Assembly (NCBI GenBank): GCA_965261585.1
Contig: CBDHDN010000054.1
Location: 1-15,643 of the forward strand
Direction: 5' to 3'
Source: CBDHDN01 sp965261585
GTDB lineage: Bacteria > Pseudomonadota > Alphaproteobacteria > UBA6615
DNA length: 15,643 bases
Shown here: piece after piece, positions 7,182 through 13,881 of the stretch
Position numbering within the stretch: position 1 is the stretch's first letter
Layout of the letters: each line of letters starts with the position of its first letter
Notes under the pieces: model-generated
What the model saw: the letters and a program-made list of their open reading frames with translations, nothing else
The model's database searches: none
Told to the model about the DNA's origin: nothing
Translations under genes and position numbers: made by a program

Positions 7182-7560
7182 GCCGCCCACAGCGTGCCGC
7201 CAACGGCAAGTTCATTGGGCGGACACTGTATCTTGGGGCAAGCCCCTGAACGCGTTGCCACGACGGAGTGCGCCGAACGTCACGCTGATATTTCGACGTT
7301 GAGCTGCTCGCGGTACGCTAGCGCGGGGCAGGCGCGGCCCGAAAATTCGCCGCGGTCACGCCGATCGTTGCTCGCGCCACAGGGATGTGTCTAGGTTCGT
7401 CCACGTGCGTGGGCCACGGCGGTCGCCGAGCGTGGCGCAAAGCCGGTGTCGCATGCCTGGAGGCTCCGGTGTGGTGAACGCCGGCAGCGTGGATCGGGCC
7501 TTTGGGTGGCGCCGAGGCACGCCGCCGCCGGGACGCGACCCAATCGGAGGAGAGGACAAA
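7182..7560. other. 379-bp interval without recognisable gene, upstream of the desaturase
   Basis: Short frames here do not resemble known proteins. An in-frame extension of the desaturase to 7387 exists but lacks family similarity and a ribosome site. The GGAGGAGAGG sequence at the right end serves the desaturase ATG at 7561. Any promoter for that gene should lie in this interval, but I see no clear -35/-10 pair. Confidence 0.4.
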
Positions 7561-8718
7561 ATGAGCACCGACGCCGAGTCCCTGGACCAGCTGTTCAAGA
7601 GCTACACGGTCGACTGGTACCGGTGCCCGATCGATCGGCCGACACTGCGCGGGCTGGCGCAAAGGAGCGACGGCCAGGGGCTGTTTCAGGCGCTCGGCCA
7701 CCTGGCGTTGGCGGCGGTAACGGCGGCGCTGACTTTCATTTTCTTCGAACGGCAGATGTGGTTGGGCTTCGCCCTGGCGCTGTTCGCCCACGGCACCGTT
7801 TCCTCACACTACATCTTCGCCTGCCATGAGCTCGGCCACGGGACCGTGTTCAAGACGCGGTGGCTGAACGCCGCGTTTCTGCGCCTCTACAGCGTGCTCA
7901 CCTGGTGGAATTTCCACGAGTACGCGATGAGCCACACCTATCACCACACCTACACGCTGCACTCGCGCGCCGACAAAGAGGTGGTGCTGCCGAAGCCGCC
8001 GTCGCTGGCGCCGGTCTATCTCTTGCAGCTGTTCACCTTCAACGTCACCGGCGGCTTCGAATCGCGCGGCGTCATCAACATCATTGGCGGCGTCATCAGA
8101 ACGTCGTTCGGGCGCTACACGGTGCTCAGCACGCCGGGCTGGCTCGAAGCGCTCTACGCCAATGAACCCGTGGCGCGGCGGCGCGCCGTCACCTGGGCCC
8201 GCGTCGTGCTGCTGATCCACGTCGCCGTGGCCGCGGTCTCGTTCGCCTACGGCCTGTGGATCGTGCCGGTCCTGTTCAGCCTGGCGCCGGCGATCGCGAA
8301 CTGGTGGCGCTATTTCGTCGCCGTGCCGATGCATTGCGGTCTGCGCGACAACGTGCCGGATTTCCGCAAGTGCGTGCGCACGAACACCCTCGATCCGTTG
8401 TCGGAGTTCCTCTACTGGCGCATGAACTGGCACCTTGAACACCACATGTTCGCGGGCATCCCATGCTACCGACTGAAGGCCCTGCATCGCGCCGTGGCGC
8501 ATGACATGCCGACGCCGCGGACGCTCGTCGGGGCCTGGCGGGAGATGCGCGAGACCTGGCGCCGACAGCAGGAGGATCCAGGCTATCAGTTCGACACGCC
8601 GGTGCCCACGCCGGCCGATGATGCGTCGGCGGCACAGGAACCCGAAGCCGCCTCCATAGGCGACTTGGCGCCAAGGGAGCTGTCGAACGCCGCCGTTCGC
8701 GGGGGCCAGGCGCATTAG
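7561..8718 (+). CDS. membrane fatty acid desaturase / alkyl hydroxylase-like di-iron protein
   Basis: An integral membrane non-haem di-iron oxygenase of the fatty acid desaturase superfamily, 385 residues. Three histidine clusters are present: HELGH at 89-93, HTYHH at 125-129 and HLEHH at 291-295; His258 (VPMHCGLRDN) may be an extra ligand. Hydrophobic segments lie near 45-61, 66-87, 151-162 and 211-246, giving the usual four-pass layout with the histidines on the cytosolic face. The last ~45 residues are polar and rich in Ala and Glu, beyond the catalytic domain. The ATG at 7561 has GGAGGAGAGG just upstream. No ferredoxin, reductase or lipid gene is nearby, so the electron donor must be encoded elsewhere. 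Members act on acyl lipids, carotenoids or other alkyl chains; the substrate is unknown. Remnant genes flank it on both sides. Confidence 0.88.
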   Translation: MSTDAESLDQLFKSYTVDWYRCPIDRPTLRGLAQRSDGQGLFQALGHLALAAVTAALTFIFFERQMWLGFALALFAHGTVSSHYIFACHELGHGTVFKTRWLNAAFLRLYSVLTWWNFHEYAMSHTYHHTYTLHSRADKEVVLPKPPSLAPVYLLQLFTFNVTGGFESRGVINIIGGVIRTSFGRYTVLSTPGWLEALYANEPVARRRAVTWARVVLLIHVAVAAVSFAYGLWIVPVLFSLAPAIANWWRYFVAVPMHCGLRDNVPDFRKCVRTNTLDPLSEFLYWRMNWHLEHHMFAGIPCYRLKALHRAVAHDMPTPRTLVGAWREMRETWRRQQEDPGYQFDTPVPTPADDASAAQEPEAASIGDLAPRELSNAAVRGGQAH

Positions 8719-8774
8719 CACGAAACGCCGGCGCTTTTGCTGGGTTCCGCCGTTCGGCTCGCTGGCGCTCGACG

Positions 8775-9300
8775 GTCGCCATCTGGGCCTATAGTCTGAT
8801 GCCGAACCATGTGCATCTGATCGCCACCCCGAAGACGACCGACGGCCTGCGCCTGGCGATCGGCAAGGCGCATCGCCGCTATGCGCGGCACGTCAATCTC
8901 AGAGAGGGTTGGCGCGGCTATCTTTGGCAGGGACGTTTCGCCTCGTTCCACTGGATGGCCGCCACCTGGTTGCGGGCCGCACGCTACGTCGAGCTCAACC
9001 CCGTCCGGGCGCGCCTGGTGGCGCGCGCCGAGGATTGGCCGTGGAGCAGCGCCCGCGCCCATCTGGAGGCGCGCGGCGACGGGTTGGTCGCAGTGACGCC
9101 GCTGCTCGGGATGATCGGGGATTGGCGAGCGTTTCTCTCAGTTCCGCCCGCCGACGAGGACCTCGAACAGCTCAGGCGGCATCAGCGGACTGGCCGTCCG
9201 CTGGGCGGCGGCGCCTCGTCGCCGGCCTGGAACGGACCCTCGGGCGCACCCTACGCCGCCGCAAGCCGGGCCCGAGGCCCAAGAGTAAGGGCCGGGCGGT
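8775..9300 (+). pseudogene. REP-associated tyrosine transposase (RAYT/Y1), truncated and frameshifted
   Basis: A single-strand DNA transposase of the IS200/IS605-like Y1 superfamily. The HUH metal-binding motif is visible in WAYSLMPNHVHLIATP, followed by GYLWQGRFASFHW and AARYVELNPVRARLV with the probable catalytic Tyr, then DWPWSSARAHL. The N-terminal ~50 residues normally preceding WAY-LMPNHVH are missing; the frame upstream runs into the desaturase end without homology. Near 9216 one base appears lost (GGCGCCTCGTC where GGCGCCTTCGTC would keep frame). The normal ending VAGLERTLGRTL...KPGPRPK is then found in another frame. Both lesions predict an inactive protein. ATCGTG repeats immediately downstream may be related. 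Confidence 0.82.
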
Positions 9301-9332
9301 AAAAGGCGTGCGGGCCTGGGAACCAACAATTA

Positions 9333-9414
9333 AGTATCGTGTCCAATCGTGTCCCCTTGAATTACCCGGGATCGTGCACGATGCACAATCCCCTTTCCTT
9401 GCCGACACGATACT
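9333..9414. repeat. nested inverted repeats with five ATCGTG motifs (operator or REP-like cluster)
   Basis: AGTATCGTGTC at 9333-9343 and GACACGATACT at 9404-9414 are perfect 11-bp inverted copies. Between them ATCGTGTCC is repeated directly (9336-9344 and 9346-9354), and ATCGTGCACGAT at 9371-9382 is a perfect 12-bp palindrome almost at the centre. ATCGTG thus occurs five times in 76 bp on the two strands. The cluster sits between the RAYT remnant and the solute-binding protein gene. It could be a REP/BIME-type substrate of the transposase or an operator array for the downstream operon. Confidence 0.55.
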
Positions 9415-9423
9415 CGCTATATT
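9393..9423 (+). promoter_or_regulatory. possible sigma-70 promoter for the solute-binding protein operon
   Basis: TATATT at 9418-9423 is a fair -10 element. The upstream -35 is unclear: CTTTCC at 9393-9398 gives a 19-base spacer, while TTGCCG at 9399-9404 gives only 13. The right arm of the ATCGTG inverted repeat overlaps this region, which would place a repressor directly over the promoter. Speculative. Confidence 0.25.
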
Positions 9424-9441
9424 ACGGAGGAGCGCCATTGA

Positions 9442-9468
9442 CCCTGGCCGTCGCCTCGTCGGCCAGGG
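9442..9468 (+). promoter_or_regulatory. leader hairpin upstream of the solute-binding protein
   Basis: CCCTGGCCG at 9442-9450 pairs perfectly with CGGCCAGGG at 9460-9468 across a nine-base loop. It lies about 54 bases before the ATG at 9522, in the probable 5' leader. No U-run follows, so it is more likely an mRNA-structure element than a terminator. Function unknown. Confidence 0.35.
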
Positions 9469-9521
9469 GTGCGCTTCAATCAAGCAGAGGACGGCAAGCC
9501 CAAAACAGTCGGGAGGGTGAA

Positions 9522-10538
9522 ATGAAGGTTCCATCAATCGGTCAAGGCCAACATGTTTGGCGCCGCTGGACGGCGTCTTTAGGGGCGGCGCTGCTGGCTG
9601 TCGGGCTCGCCGGAACAGCCCTGTCGCCCGTGGCAATGAGCCAGGAGGAGAAGCCGCTCATTATCTACTTGGGGAATTCGGCGTCCGAAAAGTTCTGGCA
9701 GCCGATTATGAAAGGGTTCGAGCAAGCCGGCGAAGACTTGGGCTTTGAGGCCAAATACCGGGCGCCGGGGCCCAAGGGATACGCATCGGCATTCGACTAC
9801 AGGATCGCGGTCGAAAACGCCATTGCCTCCGAGCCCGCTGGCATCATCGTCGCCAATCCACGACCGGAAGCGATGAACGCCAGCATCAAGCAGGCTGTCG
9901 ACATGGGCATTCCCGTCGTTCTGGCCAATTCCGGATTCGGCCAGCAGAAGATCGTCGGCGCGCTCGCATTCGTCGGAATGGATGAAAGGGACAACGGCGT
10001 CATCGGCGGAGAACAGATGAAGAAGACCGGCGCCAAGCACGCGCTGATCGCCACGACTGCCCCCGGCATCCCCGATATCGATAACCGGGTGGAGGGATTC
10101 ATCGAGGGCTTCCAGCCCGGGAAAACGTCGTTGGTCGAGGTGCCGGAGACAGTCCTCTTCGACACGCCGAAGCTCATCAACGCCATGATGGCGACGCTCG
10201 AAAAGGATGAGACGATCGACAGCATCTTCTCGACCGGCGGATGCTGTGCGCCGGCAATGCTCATAGCCAGGGAACGGCTCGGCGAGCGTGGTAAGAGCAT
10301 GCATTTCGGAACCATCGCTCTCGACGATCTCGTGGTTAATGGGCTGGTCGACGGAAAGCTCGACTTCGCGCTGGATTACCAGCAGTACCACCAGGGCTAT
10401 CTGCCGGCCGTGTTCCTGATACACTTCATACGGTATGGCATCACGCCGGGGACCGATTTCATTCCTACCGGTCCCGGCATTATCACGCCGGAGAACGCGG
10501 AGCAGATCATCGAGCTTTCGGCTCAGAACTTTCGCTAG
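9522..10538 (+). CDS. periplasmic sugar-binding protein of an ABC transporter (RbsB-like, Peripla_BP_4)
   Basis: A 338-residue periplasmic solute-binding protein of the ribose/galactose-type (type I) class, delivering a sugar or related ligand to an RbsC-type permease. Residues 1-40 form a Sec signal peptide: RR at 14-15, a hydrophobic stretch around 18-33, and a probable cleavage after Ala-Met-Ser40. The mature part begins with the typical first strand KPLIIYLGNS and contains EPAGIIVANP, GIPVVLANS and the DxQ-like ALDYQQYHQGYLP hinge region. Two adjacent cysteines (GGCC) are unusual. The ATG at 9522 has GGGAGGG four bases upstream; an upstream in-frame extension lacks a signal sequence. The following permease gene is broken and no ATPase is present, so this protein may be orphaned or may serve another transporter. 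Confidence 0.9.
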   Translation: MKVPSIGQGQHVWRRWTASLGAALLAVGLAGTALSPVAMSQEEKPLIIYLGNSASEKFWQPIMKGFEQAGEDLGFEAKYRAPGPKGYASAFDYRIAVENAIASEPAGIIVANPRPEAMNASIKQAVDMGIPVVLANSGFGQQKIVGALAFVGMDERDNGVIGGEQMKKTGAKHALIATTAPGIPDIDNRVEGFIEGFQPGKTSLVEVPETVLFDTPKLINAMMATLEKDETIDSIFSTGGCCAPAMLIARERLGERGKSMHFGTIALDDLVVNGLVDGKLDFALDYQQYHQGYLPAVFLIHFIRYGITPGTDFIPTGPGIITPENAEQIIELSAQNFR

Positions 10539-10555
10539 CGCTATCCGTTCACCTT

Positions 10556-10594
10556 GCCGCCGACAGATTCGCGTATCGCGAGTCTGTCGGCGGC
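10556..10594 (+). terminator. strong intergenic hairpin after the binding-protein gene
   Basis: GCCGCCGACAGATTCGCG at 10556-10573 and CGCGAGTCTGTCGGCGGC at 10577-10594 form an 18-bp stem with one G-T wobble and a TAT loop. It begins 17 bases after the stop codon. No U-tract follows, so it is not a classical intrinsic terminator. Hairpins in this place in binding-protein operons commonly protect the 5' mRNA segment and lower expression of the membrane genes. Confidence 0.6.
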
Positions 10595-10640
10595 AGCTTC
10601 TGTGGCAGTGTGCGTAAAACCACGAAAGAGATCAGCCCCG

Positions 10641-11045
10641 GTGGAACTCACCAGCCCAGAGACGTCTCAACCGAGCGCGGTTTCTATGGACAGATCGCGC
10701 GGCCGGCTCCGCGCGTTGATACTGAGGCCGGAACTCACCGCGGTCGCCGGAACCGCCCTCGTTTTCCTTTTCTTTGCGAGCGTCGCCGGCGACGCCGGTT
10801 TCCTCTCTTTCTCCGGAACGCGGAACTATTTGGAGGTTGCGGCATCGGTCGGCATCATCGCGGTCCCGGTGACGCTTTTGCTCATTGCCGGCGAGTTTGA
10901 TCTGTCGGTCGGCGTGATGGTCGGGGCCACAGGCATGGCCGGGGCCTTCACGATTGTATTCCTCGATGGGCCGCTGTGAGCGGGGTTGCTGACCGGAGGC
11001 GCCCTGGCGGCTTTGGTCGGCCCCGTCCGCGCCTCATCCAGATAG
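10641..11045 (+). pseudogene. RbsC-like ABC transporter permease, nonsense mutation and 3' truncation
   Basis: From the GTG at 10641 the frame reads as an RbsC-type inner-membrane permease: a hydrophobic helix ELTAVAGTALVFLFF, then ASVGIIAVPVTLLLIAGE and the signature GEFDLSVGVMVGA. At 10977-10979 a TGA replaces what is probably a Trp codon (PL-stop-AGLLTGGALAALVG), since membrane-protein sequence continues in frame after it. Homology ends at about 11020, and another stop lies at 11043-11045. Full members have about 320-340 residues; roughly the last two thirds are missing. The start is uncertain: GTG 10641 has only a weak purine stretch, and ATG 10686 has none. No ATPase (RbsA-like) gene follows. 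Confidence 0.8.
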
Positions 11046-11096
11046 CCGCCGCGAGGGAAGTGCAATAGACACTGGCAGACTGAGGACGAGGATATC

Positions 11097-12080
11097 ATGA
11101 CCAATTCGACTGGCGTGGGTCTCATCGGCACCGGCGGCGTGGCGACGCTTCATGCAGAGGCCATCAACGCGGTAGAGGGGTTGCATGTTGCCGGCGCCTT
11201 CAGCCGAAACCCCGAAAACGTCCGCCAGTTCGTGGAACAACATGGTGGTCGCGCCTACGCCTCTCGCGAGGAACTCATACAAGACGACGAAGTCGAGGTC
11301 GTCTCGGTCTGCACGCTGCTTGACGGGCATGCTCCCTTCGCGTTGGAGGGCTTGCGCGCACACAAGCACGTCATCGTGGAAAAGCCCGTTGGCAGCACCG
11401 TTGAGGAGATCGACTCGCTGCAGCAGGAGGCCGAACGCGCCGGCCGCTTCTGCGTGCCGTGTCACAACTATGTCTACGCACCGGCGCTGAGGCGCGCGAA
11501 AGAGCTACTGCGCGAAGGCAAGTTCGGTCGCGTCGCCAACTTCTGGCTGATCTACAACCAGAGGCATGACGCCGATGGCGAGCCCGGGACTGTGGGCGAG
11601 CCCGGGACAACGTTGCGCCATCTTTGCATCCACCACGCCTATGCGCTGTTGTATTTCCTCGGTCGCCCGACAAGTGTCGTCGCGGCTGCGAGCCACATGC
11701 ACTTCAGCGACCCTGACGCGGATGACCAAGTGATGTTGGTGTTGAAGATGCCGGATGGGGCAATCGCCAATCTCTGGGGGAGCCTCGTTGCCGACGATCG
11801 GACCGGCGCGCCATGGACCGTCTTCTACAAGCTGCTGGGGACCGAAGGCGGCTTCGCCCACACATATGACGATGTCTATTGCGGCGAGGCGCCACTACCC
11901 GGTTGGGACAAGCCTGCGTACCGCGACAGCTTCCGCTACGTGTATGAGCACTTTGCCTCTCGCTGCCTGGCGGCAGGCGACGCGCCGCTGTCTACATTGG
12001 CGGATGCGCGCGACGCCCTGTGCCTGATCAACGCGGCCGAGCAGGCGTTGGCGGGGGCTACGGCAATCGACTACCGCTAG
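11097..12080 (+). CDS. Gfo/Idh/MocA family oxidoreductase
   Basis: A cytosolic NAD(P)-dependent sugar or cyclitol dehydrogenase, 327 residues. The Rossmann GTGGVA motif is at 11-16 and the catalytic VEKPVG at 94-99 (Lys96). Where IolG-type enzymes have Asp-x3-His before the helix, this one has LRHLCIHHAYALL with His175 in place of the Asp and His179/180, a variant also found in a Gfo subgroup as far as I recall. Just before it GEPGTV/GEPGTT is a tandem six-residue duplication. The ATG at 11097 is preceded by GAGGACGAGGA. It follows the permease remnant and leads a run of four intact genes, so it probably replaced transporter genes in the operon. Distinct from the inositol-like paralogue at 5723-6715. 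Confidence 0.88.
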   Translation: MTNSTGVGLIGTGGVATLHAEAINAVEGLHVAGAFSRNPENVRQFVEQHGGRAYASREELIQDDEVEVVSVCTLLDGHAPFALEGLRAHKHVIVEKPVGSTVEEIDSLQQEAERAGRFCVPCHNYVYAPALRRAKELLREGKFGRVANFWLIYNQRHDADGEPGTVGEPGTTLRHLCIHHAYALLYFLGRPTSVVAAASHMHFSDPDADDQVMLVLKMPDGAIANLWGSLVADDRTGAPWTVFYKLLGTEGGFAHTYDDVYCGEAPLPGWDKPAYRDSFRYVYEHFASRCLAAGDAPLSTLADARDALCLINAAEQALAGATAIDYR

Positions 12081-12106
12081 GCTGTGAGACAGGCAGGGCG
12101 GCGGTT

Positions 12107-12124
12107 CCGCCAGTTTGCTGGCGG
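12107..12124 (+). terminator. short hairpin between Gfo and the ThDP enzyme
   Basis: CCGCCAG at 12107-12113 pairs with CTGGCGG at 12118-12124 across a TTTG loop. The left arm could instead pair with GGCGG at 12100-12104. No U-run follows. It may be a weak terminator, a pause site or simply chance in GC-rich DNA. It lies in the largest gap (116 bp) of the right-hand gene run. Confidence 0.3.
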
Positions 12125-12196
12125 TGGTCTGCGGCTGGAGCTGATCCTGATGGAAGAAATACGGGTGAGAATCTACACTGAAGATAAGGAGTCGAC

Positions 12197-13831
12197 ATGA
12201 ACGGTTACGATGTAATAGCCCGCGTGCTCAAGGCCGAGGGTGTCGAGTTCCTCGCCGCCTTCCCTCATCAGGACCTCATCGAAGCCGCCACCAAGGTCGG
12301 CATTCGACCGATTATCAGCCGTCAGGAGCGCGCCGGCGTCAACATCGCCGACGGCTTCAGCCGGACCAGCAATGGCCGGCGATTCGGGGTCTTTACCATG
12401 CAGCAGGGCCCGGGCGCCGAGAACGCGTTCGCCGGTGTCGCGCAGGCATACGCGGATTCGGTTCCGATGCTTCACCTACCCGGTGGGGAACCGCTCTCTC
12501 GACAGGGCGTCCACCCGACGTTCGAAGCCGTGCGCAACTACCGTCACGTCACGAAATGGGCGGCCCAGATACACCATGTTGCCGACATCCCGACCATGAT
12601 GCGCCGGGCCGTCACGCAATTGAAGCATGGCCACCTGGGACCAGTGCTGTTGGAAATGCCGAACGACGTGATGGCGGCCGACTTTCCGACGGACGAGGTG
12701 GCTTATGCGCCGGTCCAGCGGCGCCGCTCCGCCGCCTCGGCCGAGGATGTGCGCGACCTGATCGCGGGCCTCGTCAAAGCCTCCGATCCGATCATCGTCG
12801 CCGGGCAAGGGGTGCTCTACGCCGAAGCGACGGCGGAGCTCATCGAGTTTGCCGAGCTGGCCCAGATCCCGGTGATGACCACGTTGGCGGGCAAGAGCGC
12901 ATTCCCGGAAACGCATGCCCTCGCGCTGGGCACCGGCGGCAAATCTTATACGCTGATGGTCCGCCGGTTTCGGGATTCGACCGACTTCGCACTTGGCATC
13001 GGCACCAGCTTCACCCGCAACACATTCACGACGCCAATGCGCGACGGCATCACCATGGGTCAGGTGACCAATTGCGCCGAGGACATCGCCAAGGACTACG
13101 AGGTCGCGCTCGGCGCGATCGGCGACGCCAAATTGGTTCTCAGGCAAATGATCGAAGAGTATAGGCGCCAGGATGGTGTCAAAGCCCGCGGCGACGGCAA
13201 TGGAGCGGTGCACCGCGTTGCTGCCATTCGGGACAAGTTCGTGGCGGAATGGGAGCCTTGCTTGACCTCCGACGAGGTGCCCATCAGCCCCTACCGCGTG
13301 TTCCGTGAGCTCGAGACTGCGTTCGACGTCGCCGATACGATCATCACACATGATTCCGGTTACCCGCGCGACCAGCTCGTGCCGATATGGAAGCCGGTCA
13401 CGCCGCGTGGCTACATCGGCTGGGGCAAGTCGACCCAGCTTGGCTATGGGCTCGGGCTGTCTATCGGTGCCAAGCTGGCGGCCCCCGACAAGCAGGTGAT
13501 CAACATCATGGGGGATGCGGCCTTCGGCATGTCCGGCATGGATATCGAAACCGCGGTGCGATCGGAAATCCCAATCCTGACCGTCGTGCTCAACAACGGC
13601 GTGATGACGAACTACGACAACTACATGCCGGAAGCGACGAAGCGGTTCGGGAGCAATACGATGGGCGGCAACTATACCGGGGTCGCAGAGGCCCTGGGCG
13701 CCCACGCCGAGCGGGTGGAAACTCCGGCCGGCCTGGCGCCGGCCATCAAGCGCGCCGCCGCGGCCAACCGGGAAGGCAGGCCGGCGCTCGTGGAAGCGTT
13801 GACCAAGGTCGAGATGAACTTTCCGATGTAG
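12197..13831 (+). CDS. thiamine diphosphate-dependent enzyme, acetolactate synthase large subunit-like
   Basis: A cytosolic ThDP- and Mg-dependent enzyme of the acetolactate synthase/pyruvate oxidase/benzoylformate decarboxylase superfamily, decarboxylating or ligating a 2-oxo acid. The 544 residues show the three expected domains. The Pyr domain carries catalytic Glu44 in SRQERAGVNIADGF and the QQGPGAENAFAG turn at 69-80. The central domain covers about 180-330 (ASDPIIVAGQGVLY). The PP domain has GDAAFGMSG at 439-447 and closing VLNN at 464-467, the metal-binding GD-x(n)-NN motif. ATG 12197 has AAGGAG five bases upstream. No ACT regulatory subunit (IlvN) follows, which argues against branched-chain amino acid synthesis and for a catabolic role. 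The neighbours (2-hydroxyacid dehydrogenase, VOC, Gfo) fit sugar-acid breakdown. The exact reaction is unknown; glyoxylate carboligase-like or oxo-acid decarboxylase are options. Confidence 0.9.
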   Translation: MNGYDVIARVLKAEGVEFLAAFPHQDLIEAATKVGIRPIISRQERAGVNIADGFSRTSNGRRFGVFTMQQGPGAENAFAGVAQAYADSVPMLHLPGGEPLSRQGVHPTFEAVRNYRHVTKWAAQIHHVADIPTMMRRAVTQLKHGHLGPVLLEMPNDVMAADFPTDEVAYAPVQRRRSAASAEDVRDLIAGLVKASDPIIVAGQGVLYAEATAELIEFAELAQIPVMTTLAGKSAFPETHALALGTGGKSYTLMVRRFRDSTDFALGIGTSFTRNTFTTPMRDGITMGQVTNCAEDIAKDYEVALGAIGDAKLVLRQMIEEYRRQDGVKARGDGNGAVHRVAAIRDKFVAEWEPCLTSDEVPISPYRVFRELETAFDVADTIITHDSGYPRDQLVPIWKPVTPRGYIGWGKSTQLGYGLGLSIGAKLAAPDKQVINIMGDAAFGMSGMDIETAVRSEIPILTVVLNNGVMTNYDNYMPEATKRFGSNTMGGNYTGVAEALGAHAERVETPAGLAPAIKRAAAANREGRPALVEALTKVEMNFPM

Positions 13832-13881
13832 CGGAAATGCGGCGCGGAGCGCTGCGGCCGGCAAGGCCTTGGAGGCAGCCC

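Noticed and set aside
12476..13864. 462-residue open frame on the minus strand opposite the ThDP enzyme
   Set aside because: It is a mirror of a GC-rich coding strand, has no recognisable motif, and the plus-strand gene has clear catalytic motifs and a ribosome site.
13387..13881. N-terminal extension of the second D-2-HADH into the ThDP gene
   Set aside because: The extension is an out-of-frame shadow; ATG 13882 has a good GGAGG site and gives the normal family length.
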